Assembly (NCBI RefSeq): GCF_030864355.1 | Contig: NC_083397.1 | Location: 1,488,001 to 1,552,000, forward strand | Direction of reading: 5' to 3' | DNA: 64,000 nucleotides | Source: Cutaneotrichosporon cavernicola | Taxonomy: Eukaryota; Basidiomycota; Tremellomycetes; Trichosporonales; Trichosporonaceae | The notes under the pieces: model-generated | Seen by the model: only the letters and a program-made list of their open reading frames with translations | The model's database searches: none | What the model was told of the DNA's origin: nothing | Program-made: the position numbers and the translations under genes | Part shown: piece after piece, positions 1-12,200 of the stretch | How positions within the stretch are numbered: the first letter of the stretch is position 1 | Layout: each line of letters starts with the position of its first letter

Positions 1-97
1 AGAAATACCTCCGTTCGTTGTCACTTGAATGTCACATGGCGCAGATGGGTCTAATCTGTCACTTCAACATCCTTCAATCTTTGTTGTTGTGACACCA

Positions 98-123
98 CAC
101 CCCACACCCCACACCCCACACCC
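98..123. repeat. Short C-rich tandem repeat (ACACCCC units)
   Basis: About four head-to-tail copies of ACACCCC lie roughly 60 bases before the capping-enzyme start codon. They are probably part of its promoter or 5' leader. No function can be assigned. Confidence 0.7.
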
Positions 124-179
124 TTGCGACCCCGCAAGGCCTTGAAGCAGACCACCACCCTAACACGACTTCATCCACG

Positions 180-1548
180 ATGGCCACTCAGTGGCCCATT
201 CCCGAAATTCCAGGCGTCCTCCTACGGGATCCGGAAATCCGCCAGTTCCTCAACAACCGCGTCGCTCACCTGTGCGGACGGAGAGACAGCAAGTAAGTTG
301 GGGCGGTCGGCGAATATGGAGGCAGTGAATACGCGGCATGATATCTGACTGCAGGTTCCCCGGCGCGCAGCCCGTGTCGTTTGCGGGCGCATCACTTGAC
401 CTCCTCGAGAAGCTGGAGTGAGTGGCTGTCTCTAGATGCCAAATAGACTGATCGCAGCTTCTGGGTGTGTGAGAAGAGTGATGGCGTGCGCGTCCTGCTG
501 TTTATTGTGTATAATATGATGACGGCGAGCCAGGAGGTGTGGTTGGTGAGTCGTGGGCCCTACGTGACCATGGACTAACCCCAGATCGACCGCAAACAAC
601 GCTACTTCAGCATCCAGAACTTGCACTTTACCCACTGGGAGCGACCCAACGACCCATTGGCCGACACGATTCTAGACGGCGAGCTGGTGATTGACATCGA
701 CCCTCTGACGAAGAACCAGACGTTGCGGTTCTATGCGTTCGACTGCCTTGTGCTTGGCGGGGAGAATATTATGACGAAGCCGCTCGTCAAACGTTATGCG
801 CGTCTACGAGACTGGGTGATTGCGCCAATGAAGAGGGCGCTCCAGCGCTTCCCGGAATGGAAGGGGAGTGCGCCATTTGAGATTCTCGCCAAGCCGCAAG
901 AGTTGAGCTACTGCGTTCGCCAGGTTCTCGAGACACACATCCCCAACCTGCAGCACGGACACGACGGACTCATCTTCACGTGTGCAGAGAGCGAGTACGT
1001 CACCGGTACAGACCCGATGATCCTCAAGTGGAAGCCGCCGAGCGAGAACTCGATCGACTTCCGCATCGATCTCCGCTTCCCCGTAGGACCGGACGGAGAG
1101 TTGGACATGTTCGAGAAGCCCTTCTTCCTCCTCAACGCGTGGATGGGGGGCGACGACTACGAGTTCTTTGATGAGATGGACGTCGACGACGACGAATGGG
1201 AGATGTGAGTTGCGCAGAGGCAACGCTGACGGCAGAATGAAAGACTCCCGGGAGCAGTATGACGGGCGCATTGTCGAGTGCGTGTGGAATGCGGAGCGGC
1301 AGGGATGGCGCATGATGCGTGTCCGCGACGACAAGCCGCACGCGAACCACAAGAGCACTGTTGACAAGGTGCTGGAGTCGATTCTTGACGGTGTCGAGAT
1401 TGACGCTGTGCTTGCGCGCCAGGACTCGATCCGCGCAGCTTGGAAGGAGCGCGCAGCGCGGCAGCGCAACGCGCAACGACAGCCCCACCTGGGACAGCGC
1501 GCTCCGCCACCACCCCCGCCGCCCATGGCGGGAGGTATCCGGCGATAG
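180..1548 (+). CDS. CEG1: mRNA-capping enzyme, guanylyltransferase (alpha) subunit
   Basis: Transfers GMP from GTP to the 5' diphosphate end of nascent mRNA in the nucleus. Five exons (180-292, 355-417, 458-545, 585-1204, 1236-1548) keep one frame and give 398 residues, close to the usual size of fungal Ceg1. All hallmark nucleotidyltransferase motifs are visible: the KSDGVR lysine site (motif I, exon 3), LDGELV (III), HDGLIF (IV), LKWKPP (V) and WRMMRVRDDK (VI) in the C-terminal OB-fold part. The tail ends in a proline run. There is no N-terminal phosphatase domain, as expected for the fungal two-subunit system. The ATG at 180 is the first in frame with exon 2 and begins with a short helix-like leader. 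The gene converges on the SDO1 gene. Confidence 0.95.
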
Positions 1549-1779
1549 TAGATTTATATGTACACGTTTTGTTGTGCTGCGCAAAAAGTCCCCTCGGGAT
1601 TGCAGAACATGTGTTCCTCATTGCGTACTGCGGAGAAGTAATGTAATGTGATGTTTGCTTTCGTCATTGGGGGCTGGTCGAGTCGAACGCTCGACCTCGA
1701 CACGCGCTGACCGCTATGCAATGCGAACCGTGCGCGATGTCTTTCAGTGCACAAGACAACGGTACCAAGTGCATGCCCT

Positions 1780-2844
1780 CTACGTGCTAACCGATCCCAT
1801 GCTCTCCACCCGTCCCTTGCCCTTACTCTCATTAGAGACGAGCTCGTTGATAGCGCGGAAAGCTCCGGGATCCACGCGCACAATAGCCTCCCACTCGGCG
1901 CCGATATCTTCCTCTTCGACCTCATCAATAAGTGCAACGACCTTGTCCTTGACGCGTTTCCCATCTTTTGCAGGCATGGTAATCCGCACGCGCATGCGTA
2001 CCCTCTGCACGGGCAGAATTGAGTCGGCCCCAAGCTGGCGAATAAGGTCGAGCGCCTGCGCCTTCGCCGTCTTATCCCCACGCACGCTATACCCCAACTC
2101 GGCCATGGCCTTCTCCACCATGCCCACGGTATGCTTTCGCCCAGTGGTAGGGTCGACCGTCATCTCCGTGACCATGGTCGCGATCTCACGGGACAGCGAC
2201 GCGAGTTGAGCCCCCCGCTCCAGGTTGTTGACCTGCAACTCGCCCTTGCGCAGAATCTACATTAGCAATGAATGTGAGGGACGAACCTCCTCAATGACCG
2301 CGTCCATGTCCTCGTTCTTGAAGGCTTTGGTCCAGTCGTCCTTCTTGGCTACTTGGCCCTTGGGGACATTGGTGAAGATCTGCTCGATTTGCAGGACTTC
2401 AGAGAGATCCTTCTCCACCCCGGAACGGAACTCGTTGACCTTGTTCTTGTAGCATGCGATCTGGGGTGAGCTCGTTCCGTGACTCCTAAGCTCCGACCAA
2501 AGGGCAGGTCAAGACTCGGTAGCTGGTGTCCATGTCTCCGGGCCTTCCCAAGTCGCCCAGTCCCCAAGTCCCCAAGCCAACCCGGCGCCCAGCCGCCCCC
2601 TGGCCATCTGCGGGTGATCCCCGGCCACGCGGCCGCCCAGTTGCCTTAGTACCGCTACAGCTGGCGTACCCGCATTGCTCTCCTTGCTCCCATCTCCTCC
2701 CGCCACCATCTTTCAGACCCACCTCAAAGCGCTTCCCGCCCTTCTTGATCCGTACGATGGACACGTTCGTCAGCCTGTTGTCAGCTCCACATCTACAGTC
2801 AGCTGAACGTACTTGATATGCGTTCCCGGCTGTTTTGTTTGCAT
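1780..2844 (-). CDS. SDO1: Ribosome maturation protein SBDS/Sdo1
   Basis: Works with the GTPase Efl1 to release Tif6 from pre-60S ribosomal subunits in the cytoplasm. Exons on the minus strand are 2844-2813, 2774-2723, 2460-2287 and 2256-1780, giving 244 residues (yeast Sdo1 is about 250). The N-terminus reads MQTKQPGTHIKLTNVSIVR and continues with KKGGKRFE, the characteristic start of the SBDS FYSH domain. It is followed by the YKNKV segment, the central helical domain, and a C-terminal RNA-binding-like domain with DPTTGRKHTVGMVEKAM. The third intron is only 30 nt (2257-2286), whereas the second is 262 nt, long for this region. The gene is divergent from ribose-5-phosphate isomerase and convergent with CEG1. 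Confidence 0.95.
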
Positions 2845-3261
2845 GGTGCTGTGTGGGAGAGAGTGTGATTGAGATTTTGGTCATCCTCTCCAAGATCTAC
2901 TGTTGCGTCATCTTGAGCTTGGGCGGAGGTGGCCTTATTCGAGCCCCAATTAGCCAGTGGAGGCTGATCGTGGTCCAAGCTCCTAACTTTTTCGAGGCGT
3001 AACCAAGTTGATGGCTGGATACGTAGGCCGGAACGTGTGAACGCTAGCTGTGTATCAATGACAAATGTACAAGCTCTGGGTTATCATGACGTTCCCAGGC
3101 CAGCTTGTGTTGTCGGCCTGGGGCTGGGGGACGGTAGGAAGACGATGAAGTCATGTCCGACCAGTCTGTAATTCGGCAGTTCTATCAACAAATCCCTCCA
3201 CCTCATTCCTCCATTCTTATACTCCGCCCACTCACTCACGCCCACCATTCTACGCAAGATC
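2845..3261. promoter_or_regulatory. Shared divergent promoter region, SDO1 / RKI1
   Basis: A 417-base spacer separates the two start codons and must hold both promoters. I see pyrimidine-rich sequence just before the RKI1 ATG (about 3180-3260) but no clear TATA box and no CACGTG palindrome. Confidence 0.5.
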
Positions 3262-4411
3262 ATGACTGCCGCCCTTCCCCCTCTTGAGGTCGCTAAGCGG
3301 CTGGCTGCGTTCGCCGCCGTTGACCGCCACATTGGCCTCGAGCACAAGGTGGGTGCTCGTTGACCCTTGCCTCCTCCCAGTCGAGACTGGGGTTTTGGCG
3401 ACAAGGCTAGCGGCGTATAGCAGCTGCTGTCCATGTTCTGACAGCTGCTAGTCAAGATCCTCGCACGCCGAACCGAGTTGTTTCGCCCCAGACTTTCCCC
3501 GAAACCCCACTGACAGCAGCTCATCGGTATCGGCTCGGGCTCGACTGTCCCCTACGTCGTTGACCGTATTGTGCAGCAGGGCGCCAAGGCCAATGCCGGG
3601 CGCCTCTTCTTCCCCACCGGCTTCCAGAGCAAGCAGCTCATCCTCGACGCTGGGTTGGCGCTTGGTGATGTTGACATGTTCACCCGCCTCGATGTCTGCA
3701 TCGACGGTGCTGACGAGTGAGTGTGCACCTGACAGTCCTGTGAGACAGCCGCGTGTATCATAGCAGGAGGGTCTTTCGGGCGCTCTGAGGCGCTTTCCGC
3801 GCTTCCGAACTCTTCCACTTGCCACCTTGCACTCCTTGCCTCATTCCCTTCTCTTTGATTTGGTCCACCCACTCACACCAAGGGTCGACGCCGATCTCAA
3901 CGCGATCAAGGGCGGCGGAGCGTGCCAGCTCCGCGAGAAGGTCCTCGCCGACATGGCCGACACGTGGGCCATGGTCGCCGACTACCGCAAGAACTCGTCT
4001 GTCCTCGGCACCAACGTGAGTCTCCCTCCCCCTTGCGTCGCTGACGTGGAGTGGAAGCAGGGCGTCCCCATTGAGGTCGTCCCCTTCGCGTACGTACAGG
4101 TCATCGCGGCGCTCCAGAAGATGGGCGGCACCCCCACCCTGCGCATGGGCAAGGCCAAGGCTGGCCCCGTCGTCTCCGACAACGGCATGTTCATCGTCGA
4201 CTGCACCTTCCCCGAGGCGACGATGAAGGAGCCCGCCGCCCTCAACCGTAACATCAAGATGATCACTGGCGTTGTTGAGGTCGGCCTCTTCTGCGGCATG
4301 GCCAAGGCCGCTTACTTTGGCAACGACGACGGAAGTGTCACTGTCCGCGCCGTCGGTGGCACCACCGAGCACATCCAGAGCGTTCCCGACGTGCCCCCCA
4401 CCTCGGAGTAG
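3262..4411 (+). CDS. RKI1: Ribose-5-phosphate isomerase A
   Basis: Interconverts ribose-5-phosphate and ribulose-5-phosphate in the non-oxidative pentose phosphate pathway (cytosol). Exons 3262-3348, 3520-3716, 3883-4015 and 4052-4411 give 258 residues, the same length as yeast Rki1. Signature elements are LIGIGSGSTV (phosphate-binding loop), FPTGFQSKQLI, IDGADEVD with the catalytic acidic residues, IKGGGAC, and KAGPVVSDNGMFIVD. The GADE/VD motif is interrupted by an intron within the E codon. The last intron is 36 nt. The exon 2 acceptor is preceded by two in-frame AGs, so an extra glutamine is possible. Confidence 0.96.
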
Positions 4412-4663
4412 TAGTGTCTCTGGATTAGGGCATGCAGGGTTGTTGTGCATTTCAAAAACTGGGCCGTTTCTGGCTAGGATGAGAGGGAGCGGGGTCAATT
4501 TTGCCACCCATCGATCACTCGTGCCTGGTTTCCCAACGTTCCTCAGGAGGAATGACGCCCATTTCACCTTCCCCACAATCACAGCCCCCCCCGCCTCCCC
4601 TTCTTCCTCGTCGTCACCACTATCCATTCCATCGCTCTCACCATCACTCACACCTCACTCACA

Positions 4664-6034
4664 ATGGTCCCGCCGCCTGACCCCTCCCAGTGTCCTAGCG
4701 TGAGCTGTCACTTGCGTTGTGACCTGACACCAGCACCATGACCCGTACACCCTCACCCTGAGCATCCTCCTCTGCACCGGCCTCGTCATCAGCTACCTTC
4801 CTCAGGTGCGTCCAATCCGTCTTCTGCGCCCCAGACGCGCCCAGACGCACCCACTGACGCGTCCGCTGACAGCAGCACTACCGCATCATCTCGACAGGCA
4901 CGAGCGAGGGCCTATCACCTGTGCGTTACGCGTCGAGGCCATCCTTCCTTGGGCTACGCTCAGCTTGGGTGCATCACGGACAGCTGACCCCAGTGGTTCC
5001 TCCTCCTCGGCGCGACGTCGAGCGCGTCGGGCATGCTAAACCTCCTCATCCTGCAGTGGCCGCTGTTCCAGTGCTGCCGCGTAGTCTCGGGCGGGCAGTG
5101 TGCCGAGAGCCTTCTCCGCTTCGTCCAGGTCGGCCTGCAGTGGCTTCTCTTCTCGATCATGTGAGTTGGTTCAGGCTGTTTCCTTGAGGATTGTCAGGTG
5201 ATGATCACCGACGAAAGCGCATGCACCTGGCTGGTGACTGCCAACCTCGTAAGAGGACCACTCATGCGATTGGCTAGGTCGCTTGGCTCGTAGCTGACCT
5301 CAGCCTCGCCCTGTACATCATCTACTTCCCGCGCACGCCGCGCATGCGGCCTCTAGCGCTCCAGGGCCAGCCTCAACTTGATTACGGCGCTACGCGAGGA
5401 AACGCGGTCGATGCTGAGACGCCGTCACCTGCGACAGTCGGCGAGTTCCGCAAGCTCCGTGAACAGAACGACAGGGAGTGGCGCACGGCCAAGGGCGTGG
5501 CCTGGGCCGTCTGTCTGCACCTGTGCGTGCCTCAGCTGATGGAGCTGCGAAGCTGATTCCAGCACGCTACTCACGACGCTCACGTTCGTGTTACTCGACA
5601 AGCTGCCCACGACGGTGCCGCCACAGAAACCGCTGCGCCTGCTCGCTACGTTTTGCGGGCTCAGCGCCACGGCCCTCGCCGTGTGCCAGTACGCGCCGCA
5701 AATTGTCAAGACGGCCAACGCGGGACTCGTCGGCGCACTTAGTATCGGCACAATGCTCATCCAGGTGCCAGGGAGCATCGTGTTCTGCATCTCGATCATG
5801 CTCGGCGAGAACACTGACTGGACGAGCTGGATGCCCTACGCCGTCACAGGCTTGATGCAAGCGTGTCTCTTGGTGAGCTCGTGACGCCCGTGAAGCTGAC
5901 ACCAGATCATCTGTCTTTTCTGGAAGAAGCGCCAGAGGTGGCTTGGTATCGACGACTTTGGCAACCCCCTCCCATCGAGTGTACCCGAGCACGCCAACGG
6001 TGAGCGTGCGCCGCTGCTCAATGGCAACAACTAG
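4664..6034 (+). CDS. PQ-loop repeat membrane protein (possible vacuolar amino-acid/cystine-type transporter)
   Basis: Eight exons (4664-4699, 4734-4805, 4876-4920, 4994-5160, 5218-5248, 5278-5522, 5563-5872, 5906-6034) give 344 residues. Two PQ-loop motifs are visible. The first, YLPQHYRI followed by TSEGLSP, is split across exons 2-3. The second, YAPQIVKT followed by AGLVGALS, is in exon 7. Six to seven hydrophobic segments surround them, and a charged loop after the fourth segment carries the GEFRKLREQNDREW stretch. PQ-loop proteins export amino acids from lysosome-like organelles; the substrate here is unknown. One intron is only 29 nt (5249-5277). The exon 5 acceptor at 5217 was chosen because the nearer AGs bring in-frame stops; it is the weakest junction. 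Confidence 0.85.
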
Positions 6035-6217
6035 AATTCAAAGCGGACCAGGACAGAGAGTTGACCATTCGTTGTGCACTCATATCTGATAGACACATGC
6101 ATGTGTGGAGTTTACAGTGCCCAATACTACTGGGAGGTGATGGAGACTTATGTACAAGCTGAGAGACAAGAAACTGTTGTGGTGCTTGGTGTATGTGATG
6201 GTGGAGTTGTGTATAGT

Positions 6218-9200
6218 TTAGCTCGTTCCCTGGCGCGCCTTCCACTCGCGTCCTGCCTGGATGAGCTGCTGCACGCACGGCGTGGCGTAATGAAGTTCTG
6301 TGGGCGTGCGCATCGTCCAGCTTCTCTGTGTCTTGAGGACGACGGCCTGCTGTGCGGCATAGTTGCGATGGTCTGCCTCGAACATCTCGCGGCTCTCCTC
6401 GATACCGTCGATAAAGGCGTCTACGTCCTGCGCAGTTGCGGCGAGGCCCTCAACCGCATGGAGCACGATCATCTCGCGCCTTGTACGTGCACCTGTCGGG
6501 CTGCGCGCCGACTGGAGCATGGCCAGCTGCTGGCGAAGCATGTCGCACAGTCCCTCGCCAGTACGTTTTGTCCCGCGAAGCATGTTGAGCGCCAGCGGCC
6601 AGTTCTTGCGCGACGCTGCGAGGACCGAGCGCGTAATCATGTCGCTCGCCACCAGTTCCATGCGCCGGCGCACAATCGTGGGATCTCCCGTCGCCGAGGT
6701 CTGCGTGCCTGCCGGCAGAACCGCCATGGTGAGGAGAACGGGGTTGGTCAGTCGCGCCGCGGAGCGTCCGACAGCCGGGTCATGGAACGAGCAGTCGACC
6801 TCAAGGACTGGCACCTCGTCGACAATCCCGTTCTCGTCGTGCATCAAGTTCATGCCGAGGCCGCCCACGATCTGGCCGCGCATGCTCGGGCGCGAGCGCA
6901 CACTGGCCCCGCTCGTCATCATGCTCTCCTTGCGGGCCAGTGAGTGGTGCGAGCGCACGTCGTCGTCGATGGGCGATATCGGGTGCTCGCTCGATCGCCA
7001 CTCGGACTCGGGCGACGGCGGGTCGTTCGGGTCGATCACCTCGAATTCGATCAGGATCTCGCGCCGCTCCGAGTGCCGCAGCACGTGCAAGTCGACATCG
7101 ACCGTCTTGCCATTCGAGTGCACGATAGCCGAGGGCGCGCCCTGTACCTTTTGCACTCGGAAGTCCTTCTCTGTGCAGGTCAGGCGCAGCTTCATGTTGG
7201 TCAGGGCGACCGACATGAGGCCACCGACGCAGCCCACAATGGCGTCGCGCAGGTCGTGCCATTCGCGCACGAAGGTGTAGGTCCCGCTCGTCTGGTTCGT
7301 CATTGCCCATAGTGGCGATGGCTCGTGAGCCTTGCCGTAACCGAAAGTATGCATCTGGATCCTGTTCGTCAGCATCTCCTGCAGCTTCTGCTCACTTGGC
7401 GGCCTCAAGGCGGGCGTTGACCATGCTCATGTGCGACTTGCTTGTTGGTTCGGGCAGGTCGCTGACGACCAACACGCCCGTGAGGGGGTTCTTAGCTTTG
7501 CGACTGAGGATCACGTCGAGGGCGAGGTTGACTGCCGTTGCAACATCAGCCCGTTCCTCGCCTCTAGGTTTGACCGCAAACTCGTCGTTTTCCATCTCTC
7601 CGAGGCAGAGCATGTCGATGAATGTCTCCAGGCGCAGGCGTGAATCGTGGTGCGTAGGGTTTAGCAGTGGGGTGCGCCTCATAACGCCGTTAGCGCCGAG
7701 CTCGGTGCAGACCAGAGAGATGCGGTCTCGTGGGCCCATGCACGCAAGCGCGCACTGCAGCGCGTTGCGCAGCGTGAGCTGCTTGCGCCCGATGCGCGTG
7801 CCCCTGGGAACGGGAACTGTCGAGACCGCAATCACAAGGTCTATCGGCGTGTGGATAGGAGCGAGAGGAATCTGGAACGCCAGACCACCAGGGCACTGTG
7901 GCCCACAGGTCGTCAAGCACGAGTCGACAAAGTCGGTGAAAGACGGTGCCATGGTGGGAGTAAGGGGAGGCGCGCGAGTTGGTCGGTTGCCGGCGTGCAA
8001 TCCAGTGAGCTTGGAGGCTTTGGACTGTGTGTGGACCATGGCTTCTTGATGCAGGCGCACCAGGGTCTTGTGCCACATCTCTAGAGACCCGCTGTCTCGG
8101 AAGTAGATGTGGAAGAGGTGGTGGCCGTCGTCCTCCGTCTCGACGTCCAACGTGAGAACGTGCTCGCTGTTGGAAGACGTGTCTTGCACAGCAAGGATGT
8201 GATGCAGGTGCACCCGCCCGCGGATTTTGAGGTACGTCTTGGGTACCTTCTTCCTGTCGGCCTGATGGCGGTGAGTGCCAAACAGGTTTCGCAGAGTCGA
8301 CGAGCGACGCTCCTCGCTGATGCACACTAGGCCATAATCGAACAGGTACAGCTGCAGGTCGCCGCTCACGTCTCGCTTGCGGACCTTGAGGATGTCGTAC
8401 AGCTTGAGATGGCCCAGGGACCCGATGCCAGACGTTGCGTAGTCCTCTACACGGTCTCGTAGTTCAAGTTCGATGTTGGCAAAGTGACTCTGGCCGCCGC
8501 CGTTGGCCATGACCATCATCGACTCGCGGAAGGATGTGGCCGACATAGGAGATGGGGGTAACGGCTCGTCTCCATGGGAGGCCTCACGACGAGACCGAGG
8601 GCCGTACAGCGACCGACTCAATCCGTGTGGCACCTCAATTGTGAGCATCGCTGTGAGCATTTGCTTGTCCCTCGCGTTCCGCCTAACCGACGGGAACTCG
8701 GACTTGATCGAGATGCTGGGAACAAGGACGTTCCTATCGTTAGGAGGCCGCTCATCGTGACCGTTTGGCTCCAGGGCATCGTCCCCCTGTTCGTCTTGTG
8801 GACTGACCCCCATCGATGGTCCGTCGTCACCACCCATAAGCGCAGCCAGCTCTGCAAAGGTCAGCCTTTAGCTCCAGGCAGTGACTCACTGTTCTTTCCA
8901 GACCCATGCTCCTGGCCTCGGCTCGACACCACCATCGGTTGGCGACACATCCCGCACACGCCCAACGTGGGGCGTGACCCCTCTGGCGGAACCCGGCCGT
9001 AGCACTCGATGAAGCAATCCTTGCACGTCAGCCCCGCCATAACAAAGACTCACGTTGTGTAACGCGTGCCCACATTCCGGAACGATGTGGGGCTTCTCCC
9101 CTGGTAAACGATAGGAGAAGCTCAAGCTCTCGGTGCAGAGAGGGCAGATGGCGTCGTCCTGTTCGTCCTCAGCGCTCACAAGAGCGACCTGGTGAGCTGG

Positions 9201-12200
9201 CATAGGGGTCGCGTGTGTCTTGAAACTGTCGTAGAGGGATGGGAGGGAGCGCGAGACATTCACGGCTTGACCAGGAGGGGCAAGCTGTTCGGGGGGAGCA
9301 AGGAGAGGCGATGGTGCACGGTTCATCGCGAAAGGATGGTTTGACCCTTTGCTCTTGTTCGAGGAGGTCGTCGCGTTTGATACGGTGGAAGCCCGATGTT
9401 GCCTCGAAGAAGGACCGCCATAAGCGGACGGCGGGCCGCCGTATGTCCGGCTGGACGAGGGCGCAGAATGTGAGAGCTGTAGTCCGCCGCCCGAGGCTCT
9501 GGGAAAGCTGTCGCGGTCGCTCTGCCAGTCGCCGGTACGCTGCCCAAACTCGTGGGCGCCAGTCGCACCATCGTACTCGATGTCGTCCAATGGTTCATCC
9601 TCAAAGACCGTGGGAACCGTCGGGCGTTTCTCGAAGCCCGAGGGGAGACCCCAAGGCTGGCCGGGACGCACCCCAGACGGAGACATGGCCGACGACGCGT
9701 CGCTGGATACGGACGACGTGGTCATCTGCGAGACGCGGTTGCTCCTTTGACGGACAGGCTGGAAGTGTCCCTGATCGTGATGTTGGGAGAAATATGGGTG
9801 GCGGAAGCTGGGCCCGGCGTTAGGATCGTATCCGTGCAAGTCCGTGTCGATCGCTGGTGGTCTCGGTGCTGTGCGGGACAGAGGATGCCCACTAGGCGGC
9901 AGCATGTGGTACTGCCTCGGTTGGGGACTGGGTGGTGCGGTATGATGAGGATGGTCTGACTGTTAGCAAATGATCTAGAAACTTGCGCGAAACAGAGAAC
10001 AGCAGGGCCACCGAGGATGATGACGCCCAACGCAGACGGGACAAGGGGCGCACATCCTCCTTCTAGTTCCTTCTGTCACGACTCACGCGTTAGAGAGTTA
10101 TACGCGTCGCTTGGACTCCCGAGGTATCCACCGTCGTACATTGGAGGGTGTGGTCGTCGCTTGTTACTCTTGATGGAGCGCGCGTCAGACTGGAGAGGGG
10201 AGTGAGACCCCTTGGGCGATGGTTCAGGGGAAGGGCCTGGGGAATGTTGGCCCCGATGCTTGTGAACACGGAGGCTGTCGTGCATGTTGCTGGCGCCGTC
10301 CTCAAAGTTGTTGCGGTGCTCGTTGTCGTCGCCTGGGACAGTCAAAGAAGCGATGCCAGTGGTCCCTGCTGCACCCGAGCCACCAAAGGATGATGCGTCA
10401 AGTGGATGGATGGGGATGCGCGGGAGTCCTCCGAAGGGCGGACAGTCCTCCCGCTCCTCAAACGGTGTCGACAAGATGGACCCCTGAGGCGTGGGACCGC
10501 GGCTGGAGGGGGAAAGGTTGGGCGATGGAGTGAAGACTCGACCGTCCGGTGGTCTGGATCTGGCGCCGCCTGCAGTTGTGGGAGGGGTCGCGTCGTCGTC
10601 GAGGCTGTGCGGCGTGCCTAAAACTAAAGGAGGAGCGAGCGGTGAGTGTATGGTCGAAGCGGGAGCAAGAGTGGGTGAAAGGTCTGCGACGTGATCGGCA
10701 CCCAGCGTCGCGAGGTTTGGTCCAAGAGGGGCGGAGTTGTGGAGGAAGGAGTGTTGGTTGACACGAGGCCCGGTATGGCTGGGATGCGGGATCGCGAAGT
10801 CGTTCAGGCTGGCCAGATGGTACTCGTCCGGTGGGTAGAAAGGATGTCTGGAAGAGCCCCGGGTGCTCGAGCTCAAGCTCGGGCTCGCAGTGTCACTGAG
10901 CTCCCGCACTGACCTACTTGCCGTCGTTTCGGTTCCAACGCTTGAAATCACACTAATCCGCTTGTCCTTACCGCTCACCGAGAATCCGGGACTTGGGACG
11001 CGAGGAAGAGGCGAGTTGGTGATGAAACTCGGCGATCGATCAAACATGCGGGTGTCAAACCCATCCAGGCGAAGAGCGGTTGACGGGATGCTCGCGTAGC
11101 TCATATCAGGCCGTGGTGATGAAGGTCCGCTCGGTGGCGCTCGATGGTAGGCACTGGTAGTCGTGCTTGCAGCACTCACCGACGCAATCGAGGGTGGCGA
11201 GTGAGGCGTATAAGAGTGGTAGCCGGAGCTTGGTCCACGAGGTCCGTGCGAGGTGGCGTGCGTGTGGTAGACACCACCGCCGCGAGGATATGTCGGTGAG
11301 CCGAGAGCCAGGGAGGTGTCGAGAGAGGAGACTGGTGAGTGAGGGAGCGATGGCGGGCTGCCCGAGTGATAGTGGCCGTGACCACCGTGTCCGTGGCCGT
11401 GGTGAGATGCGATGTAGGAGGACCGGTATGGATGATTGGAGTGGTACTGGTGAGGGGACTGGTGATGCTGGTGGTGGTTTAGAAGGACGGACTGGGGGCG
11501 CGTCCTAGAGCTTGGGCCGCTACCGGCGGATCCCTCACTGCTCGCTACACTGCGGGGAATGCTTGAGAGAGGCGACGCAGAGCCGAAGTGGGCCCGAGCG
11601 TCGGAATGGGGGTTTACGCTCGATGTGGGGCTGCGGTTCGTGGACGAACCATGTCGTTGGTTTGAGCTGCGCGATAGTGACCTCTTCAGCGACGAGAGCG
11701 ACTGGATCGACACACGCCATCGGTCACGGTCCGACCTGTCGAAGAGGTCGCGATCAAACGACTCGCTGACGTAGTGATGCGTATTAGACATCGGGCTGGT
11801 ACAAGAGAGGATCCCTTCGGCAGCGACCAGTAGCAGCGAGTTGGGTGGTCGAGGACGAATGGGGAGGTAGTGTCGAGCTAGCGATTGCGAATGAAGAGAC
11901 CGAGAAAGTTGATGGCCGCGCTCTCCACGACTATGACTTGACGTCCAGGATCTCCCTCGCCGCTGGATTCCGCCGGCCTTGTTGGGGTATGGTGCGTACG
12001 GAACAGTGTGCCGACGCTGGTGTAGGAGATTGTGGCGGTGGCTTGTGGCGCTTCCGGCGTCACGCTCATCGAGGTTCAAGACCGAGGGTTTAGCGAGGGT
12101 AGTGCCGGCGTCGACGCGCCAGCCCTCGAGGGCCCTGAGACTGATGCATTCGTTGCACGCACAGGCCTCTTCGGTCTCATCGTAACCATTACCCTCGATA

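Noticed and set aside
1665..1755. tRNA-like pieces on the minus strand (A-box-like GCATAGCGGTCAGC and B-box-like GCGTTCGACTC)
   Set aside because: The spacing is about 12 nt too short for an anticodon arm, the T-stem does not pair well and no matching acceptor stem exists. It is at best a degenerate relic; the GGTCGAG/CTCGACC hairpin explains much of the look.
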